NCBI GenBank assembly: GCA_026415015.1
Contig: JAOAHW010000151.1
Span: 1 to 32,051 of the forward strand
From: Syntrophorhabdaceae bacterium
GTDB lineage: Bacteria > Desulfobacterota > Syntrophorhabdia > Syntrophorhabdales > Syntrophorhabdaceae
Length of the DNA stretch: 32,051 nt
Direction: 5' to 3'
Under the pieces are notes generated by a model. That model was not told where the DNA came from and made no database searches. It worked only from the letters and a program-made list of their open reading frames with translations. Both the position numbers and the translations under genes were made by a program. Shown piece by piece: positions 17,081 through 24,566 of this stretch. Position 1 is the first letter of the stretch, and each line of letters opens with the position of its first letter.

Positions 17081-18412
17081 ATGGAAAGACCAAGAGACAA
17101 ACAGGATGTGATGAAGCTCTTAAAGGAAAAGGATGTGCGGTTTATAAGGTTCTGGTTCTGCGATATACTTGGCCAGCTAAAAAGCTTTGCCATCCATGTG
17201 GATGAACTGGAGGTTGCCTTTGAGGAGGGCATGGGCTTTGATGGCTCATCTATCAAGGGTTTTGCCCGAATTGATGAGAGCGATATGGTGGCTATCCCTG
17301 ACCCAAAGACATTTACCCTTATCCCCTGGAGGCCAAAGGAAAAGGCAACAGCAAAGATGTTCTGTGATATATATGAACCTGACGGAAGCCCATATAAAGG
17401 CGACCCTCGATACGCCTTAAAAAAGGCCCTGGAAAAGATGAAGGCTATGGGATTTACAAACTACTATCTCGGGCCAGAGCTTGAGTTCTTCTATTTTAAG
17501 TCAGACAATGCCACAGAGATACTCGATAAAGGTGGTTATTTTGATTATCCCGCTGATGCTGCAGAGGACCTAAGAAGGGATACCATACTTGCCCTTGAGG
17601 AGATGGGTGTGGCGGTTGAGTATTCACATCATGAGGTGGCACCATCACAGCACGAGATAGATCTGAGATACACCGATGCCCTTGAGATGGCAGATACAGT
17701 TATGGCATACAGGGTCACAGTAAAAGAGATAGCAAAGAAATACGGTGTTTATGCCACTTTTATGCCAAAACCCATATTCGGTGAAAACGGCAGTGGCATG
17801 CATACCCACCAGTCTCTTTTCAAGGGAGATAAAAATGCATTCTTCAACGCCACGGATAAATACCATCTTTCTGAAGATGCAAAGGCATTTACAGCAGGGC
17901 TGCTCACCCATATCAGAGAGATAACCCTTGTCCTCAATCAGTGGGTCAATTCATATAAAAGGCTCGTCCCTGGTTATGAGGCCCCTGTGTATATCTGCTG
18001 GGCAAGGAGAAACCGCTCTGCCCTGGTTAGGGTGCCCATGTATAAACCTGGCAAGGAAAAGGCAACAAGGATAGAGCTTAGATCCCCTGACCCTGCATGT
18101 AACCCATATCTTGCATTCGCCGCCATGCTCCATGCAGGTCTAAAAGGTATAGAAAATAAATACCCACTACCTGAACCTACTGAAGTGGATGTATATCATC
18201 TTGCCCCTGAACAGAGACAGGGCATGGGTATAAATGAGCTACCTGGTAGTCTTATCGAGGCCATAGAATTAGCTGAAAAAAGTGAACTCCTGAAAGAGGC
18301 CTTAGGAGAGCATATATTCAATGAGCTTATCCAGAGCAAGAAGGTCGAGTGGGATGACTATAGGATAAGGATACAACCTTATGAGCTGGAACGCTACCTA
18401 CCCATAATCTAA
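17081..18412 (+). CDS. glnA: Glutamine synthetase type I-alpha
   Basis: Makes glutamine from glutamate, ammonia and ATP in the cytoplasm. The start MERPRDKQDV is chosen because a perfect AAGGAGG (17069-17075) stands 5 bases before this ATG; a longer frame opens at 17042 but has no such site. The 443-residue length fits the short GSI-alpha class. Seen motifs: GFDGSSIKGF, the FARIDESDM segment with the Arg that mediates glutamine feedback in Bacillus-type enzymes, GPELEFFYF, HHEVAPSQHEIDLRY, and NGSGMHTHQSL. The adenylylation motif of GSI-beta (NLYDLP) is absent; the equivalent area reads VYHLAPEQRQGMG. Control is therefore probably by feedback and by sigma-54 transcription rather than by GlnE. 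Confidence 0.96.
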   Translation: MERPRDKQDVMKLLKEKDVRFIRFWFCDILGQLKSFAIHVDELEVAFEEGMGFDGSSIKGFARIDESDMVAIPDPKTFTLIPWRPKEKATAKMFCDIYEPDGSPYKGDPRYALKKALEKMKAMGFTNYYLGPELEFFYFKSDNATEILDKGGYFDYPADAAEDLRRDTILALEEMGVAVEYSHHEVAPSQHEIDLRYTDALEMADTVMAYRVTVKEIAKKYGVYATFMPKPIFGENGSGMHTHQSLFKGDKNAFFNATDKYHLSEDAKAFTAGLLTHIREITLVLNQWVNSYKRLVPGYEAPVYICWARRNRSALVRVPMYKPGKEKATRIELRSPDPACNPYLAFAAMLHAGLKGIENKYPLPEPTEVDVYHLAPEQRQGMGINELPGSLIEAIELAEKSELLKEALGEHIFNELIQSKKVEWDDYRIRIQPYELERYLPII

Positions 18413-18443
18413 TCAGAGTTTTTTCATACATAACCCCCCCATT

Positions 18444-18468
18444 CTGGTCCCGTGCATAGCGGGACCAG
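18444..18468 (+). terminator. Hairpin after glnA, possible terminator
   Basis: CTGGTCCCG (18444-18452) and CGGGACCAG (18460-18468) form a perfect 9-base stem with a 7-base loop, 31 bases after the glnA stop. The following sequence is CCCCTCTTTA rather than a clean T-run, so termination may be partial. A run of seven C precedes it (18434-18440). Confidence 0.6.
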
Positions 18469-18495
18469 CCCCTCTTTACTATTGGGATATAGCCC

Positions 18496-18532
18496 TTGAC
18501 GTCTGAAGTTTTCCTTTATAAAATTTATAAAA
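18496..18532 (+). promoter_or_regulatory. Promoter and tandem 9-mer upstream of higBA
   Basis: TTGACG (18496-18501) is followed after 17 bases by TAAAAT (18519-18524). The -10 area is a perfect tandem repeat, TTTATAAAA at 18515-18523 and again at 18524-18532. HigA antitoxins usually repress their own promoter, so this repeat is a candidate operator; that role is inferred. Confidence 0.45.
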
Positions 18533-18540
18533 TTTGTCAG

Positions 18541-18822
18541 ATGATAAAATCATTCAAAGACAGGGAGGCAGAGAGAGTATATACTCGTGAAGGGTCGAAC
18601 AAATTGCCAAAGGAAATTCAACAAGTTGCATTAAGGAAATTGCGTATGATAAACAATGCAAAAAATATTAATGACCTTAGGATACCACCAGCTAATAGGC
18701 TTGAAAAATTAAAAGGCACACGTGAGGGTCAATACAGTATCAGGATCAATGACCAATGGCGTATCTGTTTTATATGGGAACAAACTGATGCCTATGATGT
18801 AGAAATAACTGATTATCATTAA
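18541..18822 (+). CDS. higB: HigB-type toxin (RelE superfamily mRNA interferase)
   Basis: A 93-residue ribosome-dependent mRNA-cleaving toxin of the HigB/RelE family. The start MIKSFKDREAERVY is typical of the family and is preferred over a TTG that opens the frame 45 bases earlier, inside the likely promoter. The C-terminal half has LKGTREGQYSIRINDQWRI followed by a YDVEITDYH tail, the conserved core of this toxin group. The gene comes first and the antitoxin second, the usual HigBA order. It sits between the glnA operon and the nifA-like regulator. The ribosome binding site is weak, as is common for these toxins. It appears intact. Confidence 0.92.
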   Translation: MIKSFKDREAERVYTREGSNKLPKEIQQVALRKLRMINNAKNINDLRIPPANRLEKLKGTREGQYSIRINDQWRICFIWEQTDAYDVEITDYH

Positions 18823-18831
18823 GGAGAGATT

Positions 18832-19134
18832 ATGAAAAAAAAACTTAATCCTGTTCACCCTGGAGAGGTTCTTTTAGAAGAATTCCTTAAGCCAATGGGT
18901 ATAAGTCAAAATAAATTGGCTTTAAATATTGGGGTGTCACCTAAGAGGATTAACGAGATTGTCCTTGGCAAGAGGGGGGTTACTGCTGATACTGCCTTGA
19001 GGCTTGCAAGATTCTTTGGGACATCAGCAGAATTCTGGCTTGGACTTCAATCACAGTATGACCTTGATATCGCTGCTGAAGAACTCGGTGAAAGGTTAGA
19101 TAAAGAAGTAAAGACATATGCAAATGCCTTATAG
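18832..19134 (+). CDS. higA: HigA-type antitoxin (XRE-family DNA-binding)
   Basis: A 100-residue antitoxin that binds HigB and represses the pair. It begins at ATG after AAGGAGAG, 9 bases from the toxin stop. The opening PVHPGEVLLEEFLKPMGISQ is the HigA signature. A helix-turn-helix of the XRE type covers about residues 22-65 (SQNKLALNIGVSPKRINEIV), followed by the family motif GTSAEFWLGLQSQYDL. The stop lies 8 bases from that of the convergent sigma-54 activator, so read-through of the toxin-antitoxin transcript would run antisense into that gene. Confidence 0.94.
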   Translation: MKKKLNPVHPGEVLLEEFLKPMGISQNKLALNIGVSPKRINEIVLGKRGVTADTALRLARFFGTSAEFWLGLQSQYDLDIAAEELGERLDKEVKTYANAL

Positions 19135-19142
19135 AGATCACA

Positions 19143-20645
19143 TCATTTTATCCCGTATTTCTGTATCTTGTATCCTATCTGACGCTGGGTTATACCCAGT
19201 AGCCTCGCTGCCTTGGACTGGTTGAAGTTACATTTTTTTAAGGCCTCTATTATCCTTTCTTTCTCAAGCCTCTCTTTCTCAGCAATGAGGGAATCGTTGT
19301 GGTCATGAACCTTCATTGTTTTATGTTCTTTTATATATGATGGTATCTCCTCTTCATTGATTACACCCTTATCATTCAGGACAACAAGCCTCTCTATGGT
19401 ATTTTCCAGCTCCCTCACATTCCCTGGCCAGCTATAATCCATAAGACTTCTCAAGGCATCGGGGTTGATGGCAATATCCTTTTCGTATTCTTTATTGAAT
19501 CTTTTGAGAAAGTGGTCTATGAGGGGCGGGATATCCTCTTTTCTCTCCCTTAAAGCCGGAATAAATATAGGCACGACATTGAGCCTCCAGTATAGGTCCT
19601 CTCTGAATCTCCCATCTTTAACCATCTCCTCAAGGTCTCTGTTTGTGGCTGCCACAACCCTCACATCCACATGGATAGACCTTGTCCCGCCAAGACGTTC
19701 AAAGGTATGCTCCTGTAATACCCTTAAGAGCTTTGCCTGTATGGATAGGCTTATATCTCCTATCTCGTCGAGGAATATGGTGCCCTTGTTGGCAAGTTCA
19801 AATCTCCCCAATTTTGTTCCAGTGGCACCTGTAAATGCACCTTTTTCATAACCAAAGAGCTCTGCCTCAAGGAGTGTCTCAGGCAAAGCAGCACAGTTTA
19901 TTGCTATGAAAGGCATACTGGACCTTTCACTTTCATAATGTACTGCCTTTGCAATGAGCTCCTTTCCTGTGCCGCTTTCTCCTCTTAAGAGGACATTTGC
20001 CCTACTCTTTGCCACCTTCAGGCATATCTTTATTACATCCTGCATCTTATCAGATATGGATATAATGTTTGGCAGGCTATAGCGAGACCTCAGTTCTGTT
20101 GACAGCACCTCTTTTTCCTGCCTCTCCCTCTCATATGCCCCATGTATTTTAATGGCCTGGCCTATGAGGGTTGCTATAATCTGTAAAACCCTTAAGTCTT
20201 CATCCATTGCCACCATTTCATTAAATATCCTGTCCACAGACAGGACACCGAGTATCTCGTCCTTAATCACTATGGGGACACAAAGAAAGGATATGTTGTC
20301 TTTTTCAATCCTTGCCTGGGTTCTGTTTAAAAAAAGCGGCTCCTTACCAAGGTCAGGGATCACCATAGGGGAGCCTGTCTCTACTACCCTGCCTACAATA
20401 CCCTCCCCTATCCTGTATTTACCCCTTGCTATCTGCTCTTTTGTAAGGCCATATGCCACAGCTATCCTGAGTTCGCCTGTCTTCTTATCTATTAAGGTCA
20501 CTGTACCTCTATTCATATCAAGCTGGTCAGAGAGGGTCTTCATGGCATCTAAGAGGTTTTTTTCAAGCTCAAAGGATGAGTTCAGTATCATACTCACCTC
20601 GAGCAAGGCTGAAAGCTCTGCATTTTTTCTCTTTAAGGTCTCCAT
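19143..20645 (-). CDS. NifA-type sigma-54-dependent transcriptional activator
   Basis: A 500-residue enhancer-binding protein that opens sigma-54 promoters using ATP. Domain order: GAF sensor domain (about 20-170), AAA+ domain (about 190-430) with Walker A GESGTGKE at 222-229, the sigma-54 contact loop GAFTGA at 269-274 and Walker B FLDEIGD at 291-297, then a C-terminal Fis-type helix-turn-helix with NQSKAARLLGITQRQIGYKI. The GAF-AAA-HTH layout and the RQIGYKIQKYGI ending resemble NifA rather than NtrC, which has a receiver domain. No nif genes are in the window. Three sigma-54-like promoters next to nitrogen genes make it the likely local nitrogen regulator. GlnK binding to the GAF domain is known for some NifA proteins and is possible here. 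Confidence 0.93.
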   Translation of the reverse strand: METLKRKNAELSALLEVSMILNSSFELEKNLLDAMKTLSDQLDMNRGTVTLIDKKTGELRIAVAYGLTKEQIARGKYRIGEGIVGRVVETGSPMVIPDLGKEPLFLNRTQARIEKDNISFLCVPIVIKDEILGVLSVDRIFNEMVAMDEDLRVLQIIATLIGQAIKIHGAYERERQEKEVLSTELRSRYSLPNIISISDKMQDVIKICLKVAKSRANVLLRGESGTGKELIAKAVHYESERSSMPFIAINCAALPETLLEAELFGYEKGAFTGATGTKLGRFELANKGTIFLDEIGDISLSIQAKLLRVLQEHTFERLGGTRSIHVDVRVVAATNRDLEEMVKDGRFREDLYWRLNVVPIFIPALRERKEDIPPLIDHFLKRFNKEYEKDIAINPDALRSLMDYSWPGNVRELENTIERLVVLNDKGVINEEEIPSYIKEHKTMKVHDHNDSLIAEKERLEKERIIEALKKCNFNQSKAARLLGITQRQIGYKIQKYGIK

Positions 20646-20665
20646 TAACCATTTTTATAACATAT

Positions 20666-20688
20666 TTGTAAAAAAATTACAATTTTGT
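20666..20688. promoter_or_regulatory. Inverted repeat and third ACAATTTTGT copy between regulator and porin gene
   Basis: TTGTAA (20666-20671) and TTACAA (20677-20682) form a perfect 6-base inverted repeat around five A. The right arm overlaps a copy of ACAATTTTGT (20679-20688). It lies about 60-80 bases upstream of the probable sigma-54 promoter at 20747 and about 20 bases upstream of the divergent regulator start, a position suited to an activator or autoregulation site. The NifA consensus TGT-N10-ACA is almost met, but the spacing here is nine. Confidence 0.4.
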
Positions 20689-20746
20689 TTTAAAGCCCTG
20701 TAAATTGGAAAGCAAAAAAACCTAATGATTTTATGATGTTACTGAA

Positions 20747-20762
20747 TGGCACAGTATTTGAT
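20747..20762 (+). promoter_or_regulatory. Probable sigma-54 promoter of the porin gene
   Basis: TGGCAC (20747-20752), five bases, then TTGAT (20758-20762). The -24 element is perfect; the -12 element has A where the consensus has C (GG-N10-GA). Transcription would begin near 20773, leaving a short leader before AGGAGGT at 20792. Confidence 0.6.
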
Positions 20763-20804
20763 TTAAGAATAGACATTTTTATTACAAACCCAGGAGGTGC
20801 TTTT

Positions 20805-21635
20805 ATGAAGAGTCTTAAGGCAATGGCGGTGTTACTCATTTTAGCTGCTCTATTTTTTCCACGATTATCCCTGTGTGAGCAAACCAAGGATGTAACAGGT
20901 TCAGTATCACTGGGTACCTATAACCAGTATATCTTCAGGGGTTATGAGATAGGTAAAAGCGGCCTTGTTATTCAACCCTCAATGTCTTTATCTTTAAAGG
21001 GTTTTTCAGCTACTATCTGGGGTAATCTTGATACAAACCAGAGAAACACAAAGACAGCCACATTTAACCAGGAGTTTAAAAAAGGCTGGAATGAGACCGA
21101 CCTCACCTTGAGTTATACATACACCATCAAGGACTTATCCTTTACAGGTGGATACATCTATTATGGGACAAAATATGCCGATGAGACAGAGGAATTTTTT
21201 ATCACACTGGCATACAAGACCATAGCCAACCCCACCATCACAGTATATAGAGACATAACAAACTATAAAGGCACATATATAAACCTAGGGCTATCCCATT
21301 CATTCCCCCTTCCTAAAGATATAACCTTCGATGTAGCGTCAGGGTTTGGATATTTCATAGGCGAGAGCGACTATTGGAAGACCTATAATAGGTCTACAGC
21401 ATCATACACTGGGAGTAAATACAAGGGTTTCCATGATGGCATGGTAAAGGCCGGGCTCACCATACCTATAAAAAAGGTGTTTACTATCCAGCCATCTGTC
21501 CAGTACTGGTTCCCCCTGTCATCAGACGCAAAAAGAGAATACCCCACTGTGGGAGACATAAAGGACTCCTATAACCCCAATGGCCCTGTGAAATACAACC
21601 TCGTATATGGTGTAGGGTTTACTTACAACTTCTGA
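20805..21635 (+). CDS. TorF-family putative outer-membrane porin (Gcw_chp)
   Basis: A 276-residue outer-membrane protein. The start is set by a strong AGGAGGT (20792-20798) before ATG 20805; the longer open frame from 20733 would begin upstream of the predicted promoter. Residues 1-22 are a signal peptide (MKSLKAMAVLLILAALFF and following) with a likely cut near LSLCEQ. The mature chain opens VTGSVSLGTYNQYIFRGYE, the hallmark of the Gcw_chp/TorF putative porin family, and continues as alternating amphipathic beta strands ending in YGVGFTYNF with a terminal Phe, as expected for a barrel inserted by BAM. Members of this family are often found beside ammonium transporter genes. Its place upstream of amtB and behind its own sigma-54-like promoter suggests a channel for ammonium or small nitrogen compounds. 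Confidence 0.85.
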   Translation: MKSLKAMAVLLILAALFFPRLSLCEQTKDVTGSVSLGTYNQYIFRGYEIGKSGLVIQPSMSLSLKGFSATIWGNLDTNQRNTKTATFNQEFKKGWNETDLTLSYTYTIKDLSFTGGYIYYGTKYADETEEFFITLAYKTIANPTITVYRDITNYKGTYINLGLSHSFPLPKDITFDVASGFGYFIGESDYWKTYNRSTASYTGSKYKGFHDGMVKAGLTIPIKKVFTIQPSVQYWFPLSSDAKREYPTVGDIKDSYNPNGPVKYNLVYGVGFTYNF

Positions 21636-21643
21636 TTTGGTCT

Positions 21644-21660
21644 TTGGTATATGTTTTGCT
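21644..21660 (+). promoter_or_regulatory. Sigma-54 promoter of amtB operon
   Basis: TTGGTAT (21644-21650) and TTGCT (21656-21660) with exactly ten bases between GG and GC. The predicted start near 21671 falls at a small hairpin AGGAC/GTCCT (21672-21676, 21686-21690) followed by TTT, which would sit at the very 5' end of the mRNA or could weakly end the porin transcript. Confidence 0.75.
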
Positions 21661-21735
21661 TATTAAAATATAGGACTGTTGATAGGTCCTTTTAAGATAG
21701 AGATAAAAAATATCAATAGATGAAAGGAGAAAAAA

Positions 21736-23049
21736 ATGAAGATCAGAGGAGTTTTAACAGGACTTATGTGGATGGGCTTTTTATCAACTGCTGCCTATGG
21801 ACAAGAAAAAACCGCTACTAAAATAGTGGAGATCAATAGCGGCGATACTGCATGGATGATTATGGCCACTGCCCTTGTGATGCTCATGACTGTCCCTGGC
21901 CTTGCCCTTTTCTATGGTGGTCTTGCAAAGAGAAAGGATACACTGAATACCATATCCATGTCCTTTGCAGCCTTTGCCCTAGTTAGTGTATTATGGGTCC
22001 TCTATGGATATACCTTCACCTTTGGTGATGATATATCAGGTATTATAGGAAGGCCTACAAAGCTATTTTTAGCTGGTATTGGCATAAAAAGCGTTGTCGA
22101 TGCAGCAAACACCATACCAGAATACATCTTTATTGTGTATCAACTCACATTTGCTGCCATCACAGTAGCCCTTGCAAGCGGTGCATTCATTGAAAGGATG
22201 AAGTTCTCAGCATGGGTGGCATTCACTGTATTGTGGATGAGTCTTGTCTATGTCCCTGTGGCACACTGGGTATGGGGTGGTGGTTTTCTTGCAAAACTCG
22301 GGGCCCTTGACTTTGCAGGTGGTACTGTAGTCCATATCAATGCAGGCATAGCAGCCCTTGTAGGTGTTATACTCCTCGGCAAGAGAAAGGATACAACATT
22401 GATACCCCATAACCTCACCATGGTTGCCACAGGTACAGGGCTTCTCTGGTTTGGATGGTTTGGTTTTAATGCAGGGTCAGCCCTGTCTGCCAACGGCATT
22501 GCTGGTGCAGCATTTATAAACACCAACACAGCAACAGCCATGGCAGCAATCTCATGGATGGCTGCAGAATGGCTTATCACAAAGAGACCAACGCTCCTTG
22601 GTTTTTGTTCAGGTGCTGTGGCAGGTCTTGTGACCATTACACCGAGCGCTGGATTCGTGAATATTTCAGGTTCACTACTGATAGGTATATTTGCAGGTAT
22701 AGTACCATACATTGCTGTTACAAAGATTAAACCCTTCTTTGGATATGACGATACTCTGGATGTGTTCGGTATCCACGGGGTAGCAGGTATCTTAGGGGCA
22801 CTATTAACAGGTGTATTTGCAGACCCATCCATAAACGATGCTGGCAGGGGACTCCTCTATGGTAATCCAGGACAACTTCTAAAACAGCTTATTGCGGTTG
22901 TGGTGACCATTGTGTATTCCGGAGGGCTTACCGCCCTGATCTTCTACTTGATCCGTGCATTCACTGGACTGCGGTCAAGGCTTGACGATGAGATAATAGG
23001 TCTTGATGAGAGCCTCCACGGTGAAAAGGCATATAATTTGCATATCTAA
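21736..23049 (+). CDS. amtB: Ammonium transporter
   Basis: A trimeric inner-membrane channel for ammonium. The 437-residue chain begins with a cleavable signal peptide (about 1-22, ending AAYG before QEK), then has eleven predicted membrane helices. The twin histidines of the pore are H200 (GTVVHINAG) and H347 (FGIHGVAG). D192 in LDFAGGTVVH matches the essential Asp160 of E. coli AmtB, with the same eight-residue spacing to the first His. The start follows AAGGAG (21724-21729). The short C-terminal tail (DDEIIGLDESLHGEKAY) is the region that contacts GlnK. The glnK gene follows after 11 bases, the usual pairing. Confidence 0.97.
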   Translation: MKIRGVLTGLMWMGFLSTAAYGQEKTATKIVEINSGDTAWMIMATALVMLMTVPGLALFYGGLAKRKDTLNTISMSFAAFALVSVLWVLYGYTFTFGDDISGIIGRPTKLFLAGIGIKSVVDAANTIPEYIFIVYQLTFAAITVALASGAFIERMKFSAWVAFTVLWMSLVYVPVAHWVWGGGFLAKLGALDFAGGTVVHINAGIAALVGVILLGKRKDTTLIPHNLTMVATGTGLLWFGWFGFNAGSALSANGIAGAAFINTNTATAMAAISWMAAEWLITKRPTLLGFCSGAVAGLVTITPSAGFVNISGSLLIGIFAGIVPYIAVTKIKPFFGYDDTLDVFGIHGVAGILGALLTGVFADPSINDAGRGLLYGNPGQLLKQLIAVVVTIVYSGGLTALIFYLIRAFTGLRSRLDDEIIGLDESLHGEKAYNLHI

Positions 23050-23060
23050 AAGGAGGAGAC

Positions 23061-23402
23061 ATGAAAAAGATAGAGGCAATAGTAAAACCCCATAGACTCG
23101 ATGATATAAAGACAGGCCTTGTAAGCTCTGGCATATTAAATGGCATGACCGTCACAGAGGTAAGGGGTTTTGGAAGGCAAAAAGGCTATGTAGAGGTATA
23201 CAGGGGCAGGGAATATGAGGTCAGATTTCTCCCAAAGGTAAAGATCGAGGTAGTTATGAAGGATGAAGATGTGGATAAGGCTATAGAGATAATCATTGCA
23301 AAGGCAAGAACTGGTGAGATGGGAGATGGCAAGATATTTGTCTACCCTGTGGAGAGGGCAATTAGGATAAGCTCTGGTCAGACAGGAGAAGATGCCCTAT
23401 AG
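23061..23402 (+). CDS. glnK: Nitrogen regulatory protein PII
   Basis: A 113-residue PII signal protein that senses 2-oxoglutarate, ATP and ADP and blocks AmtB when nitrogen is plentiful. It begins MKKIEAIVKPHRLDD. The T-loop reads GRQKGYVEVYRGREYEVRF; Y52 is the counterpart of the uridylylated Tyr51, shifted by one because of a single-residue insertion near 25-29 (GILNGMTV). The B-loop and C-loop TGEMGDGKIFVYPVERA are intact. Two T-loop positions are Arg where Ala and Asp are common (GREYEVRF), which could alter partner contacts. It is called glnK rather than glnB because of its tight linkage with amtB. The glutamate synthase genes follow after 24 bases. Confidence 0.95.
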   Translation: MKKIEAIVKPHRLDDIKTGLVSSGILNGMTVTEVRGFGRQKGYVEVYRGREYEVRFLPKVKIEVVMKDEDVDKAIEIIIAKARTGEMGDGKIFVYPVERAIRISSGQTGEDAL

Positions 23403-23426
23403 ATAGACTGTTTAAGAGGAGATATA

Positions 23427-24566
23427 ATGTGCAGGCTTGCTGCTATAACATCCAGTAGATATATATCCCCTGAGGAGAATATTTATGCCCTTGAGACCAT
23501 GAAAGAAGGCCATGATGGCTCAGGTATGGGGTTGATTCTAAAGGATCTGGGAGGGGTATTCGAAGGTCTAAAGGGATACCCCATCCTATCTGGGATATGC
23601 ACAGATAAAGGGCTGAACATGTTAGATGAATTTATGGACATGCACGGATTCAGGCTCATTTTTCAATGGTCTCCGCGGATAAGACCTGTAAGGGGTATCA
23701 TGAAGAGGGGGCATTATTTTGCAAGGGTATATGAATATCCAGAGAACTGCAAAGACATGACAGAGGAACAAAAAGAGATGCTTCTTTTAAATATAAGGGT
23801 TAGCCTCCGCAAGATGGGTGAGGATGATGGTTCTATTATCGTGTTCAGCTTTTACCCTGATGTCCTTTCTTTAAAAGAGGTGGGCGACCCCCTTGAGCTC
23901 GGGGAATTCTTTAGCCTTGATAACAGAGAGGTTACAGCAAAGATTATCCTTGCCCAGGGCAGACAGAATACTAATTATTCTATAAACCTCTATGCATGTC
24001 ATCCCTTTTTTATCCAGGGATTTGCCACCATGACAAATGGAGAGAACACTGCCTTTGTCCCTATAAGGGAGTTTTTGCTATCCAGGAGATTTGTGGGCTA
24101 TATGGGATACAATAGTGACAGTGAGGTGTTTACCCACATCCTCCATTATACAGTAAAGAGGCTTGGTCTGCCTATCCAGTATTACAAAGATGTAATAACA
24201 CCCCTTAATCAGCAAGAGATAGACCTAAGGCCTGAAAAAGAGTCGTTGAATCTTATGAAGATGTCCCTTAGATACCTTGTCATTGATGGGCCAAACTGCG
24301 TAATAGGTTTTACACCAGATGGTACATGTTTTATGGTCCAGGATTCTAAAAAACTAAGGCCTGGTGCTGTAGGCGGTGTCCCTGGTAAATACTGCCTTAT
24401 GTCAGAGATATGCGGTATAGATAAGGTTGTTTCTGAAAGGGATAGGACAAAAGATATATTTCCCATGAAATACCATATGGTGATTATCCCGCCCGAGGCC
24501 CAAGAGGTTCTTGTCTGGGACCAGCTAAAAGGTGAGTTTATAAGAGAATTGAGGCTTGCAGCATGA
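23427..24566 (+). CDS. Glutamate synthase, class II glutaminase subunit (archaeal type)
   Basis: A 379-residue protein equal to the N-terminal amidotransferase domain of the large glutamate synthase chain. It starts MCRLAAITSS, giving Cys2 as the nucleophile, and contains DGSGMGLI near residues 30-37. It would release ammonia from glutamine for the synthase subunit encoded next. In most bacteria this domain is fused in the 1500-residue GltB; the split form is typical of archaea and various anaerobic bacteria. Its stop overlaps the next start by four bases (ATGA at 24563), so the two are translationally coupled. The start follows a GAGGAG-like site 24 bases after glnK. Confidence 0.88.
   Translation: MCRLAAITSSRYISPEENIYALETMKEGHDGSGMGLILKDLGGVFEGLKGYPILSGICTDKGLNMLDEFMDMHGFRLIFQWSPRIRPVRGIMKRGHYFARVYEYPENCKDMTEEQKEMLLLNIRVSLRKMGEDDGSIIVFSFYPDVLSLKEVGDPLELGEFFSLDNREVTAKIILAQGRQNTNYSINLYACHPFFIQGFATMTNGENTAFVPIREFLLSRRFVGYMGYNSDSEVFTHILHYTVKRLGLPIQYYKDVITPLNQQEIDLRPEKESLNLMKMSLRYLVIDGPNCVIGFTPDGTCFMVQDSKKLRPGAVGGVPGKYCLMSEICGIDKVVSERDRTKDIFPMKYHMVIIPPEAQEVLVWDQLKGEFIRELRLAA

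Noticed and set aside
19143..20645. Evidence of nitrogen fixation from a NifA-like protein
   Set aside because: No nitrogenase genes in the window; NifA-type regulators also control other nitrogen genes, so no nif claim is made.
20667..20681. Classical NifA upstream site TGT-N10-ACA
   Set aside because: TGT and ACA are nine, not ten, bases apart; kept only as an inverted repeat.
19465..20703. Rightward frames of 128 and 183 codons across the regulator gene
   Set aside because: Antisense to the AAA+ and GAF domains whose motifs are intact on the minus strand.
22248..22832. Leftward 194-codon frame inside amtB
   Set aside because: Antisense to transmembrane helices of AmtB with all key residues in the forward frame; a shadow.
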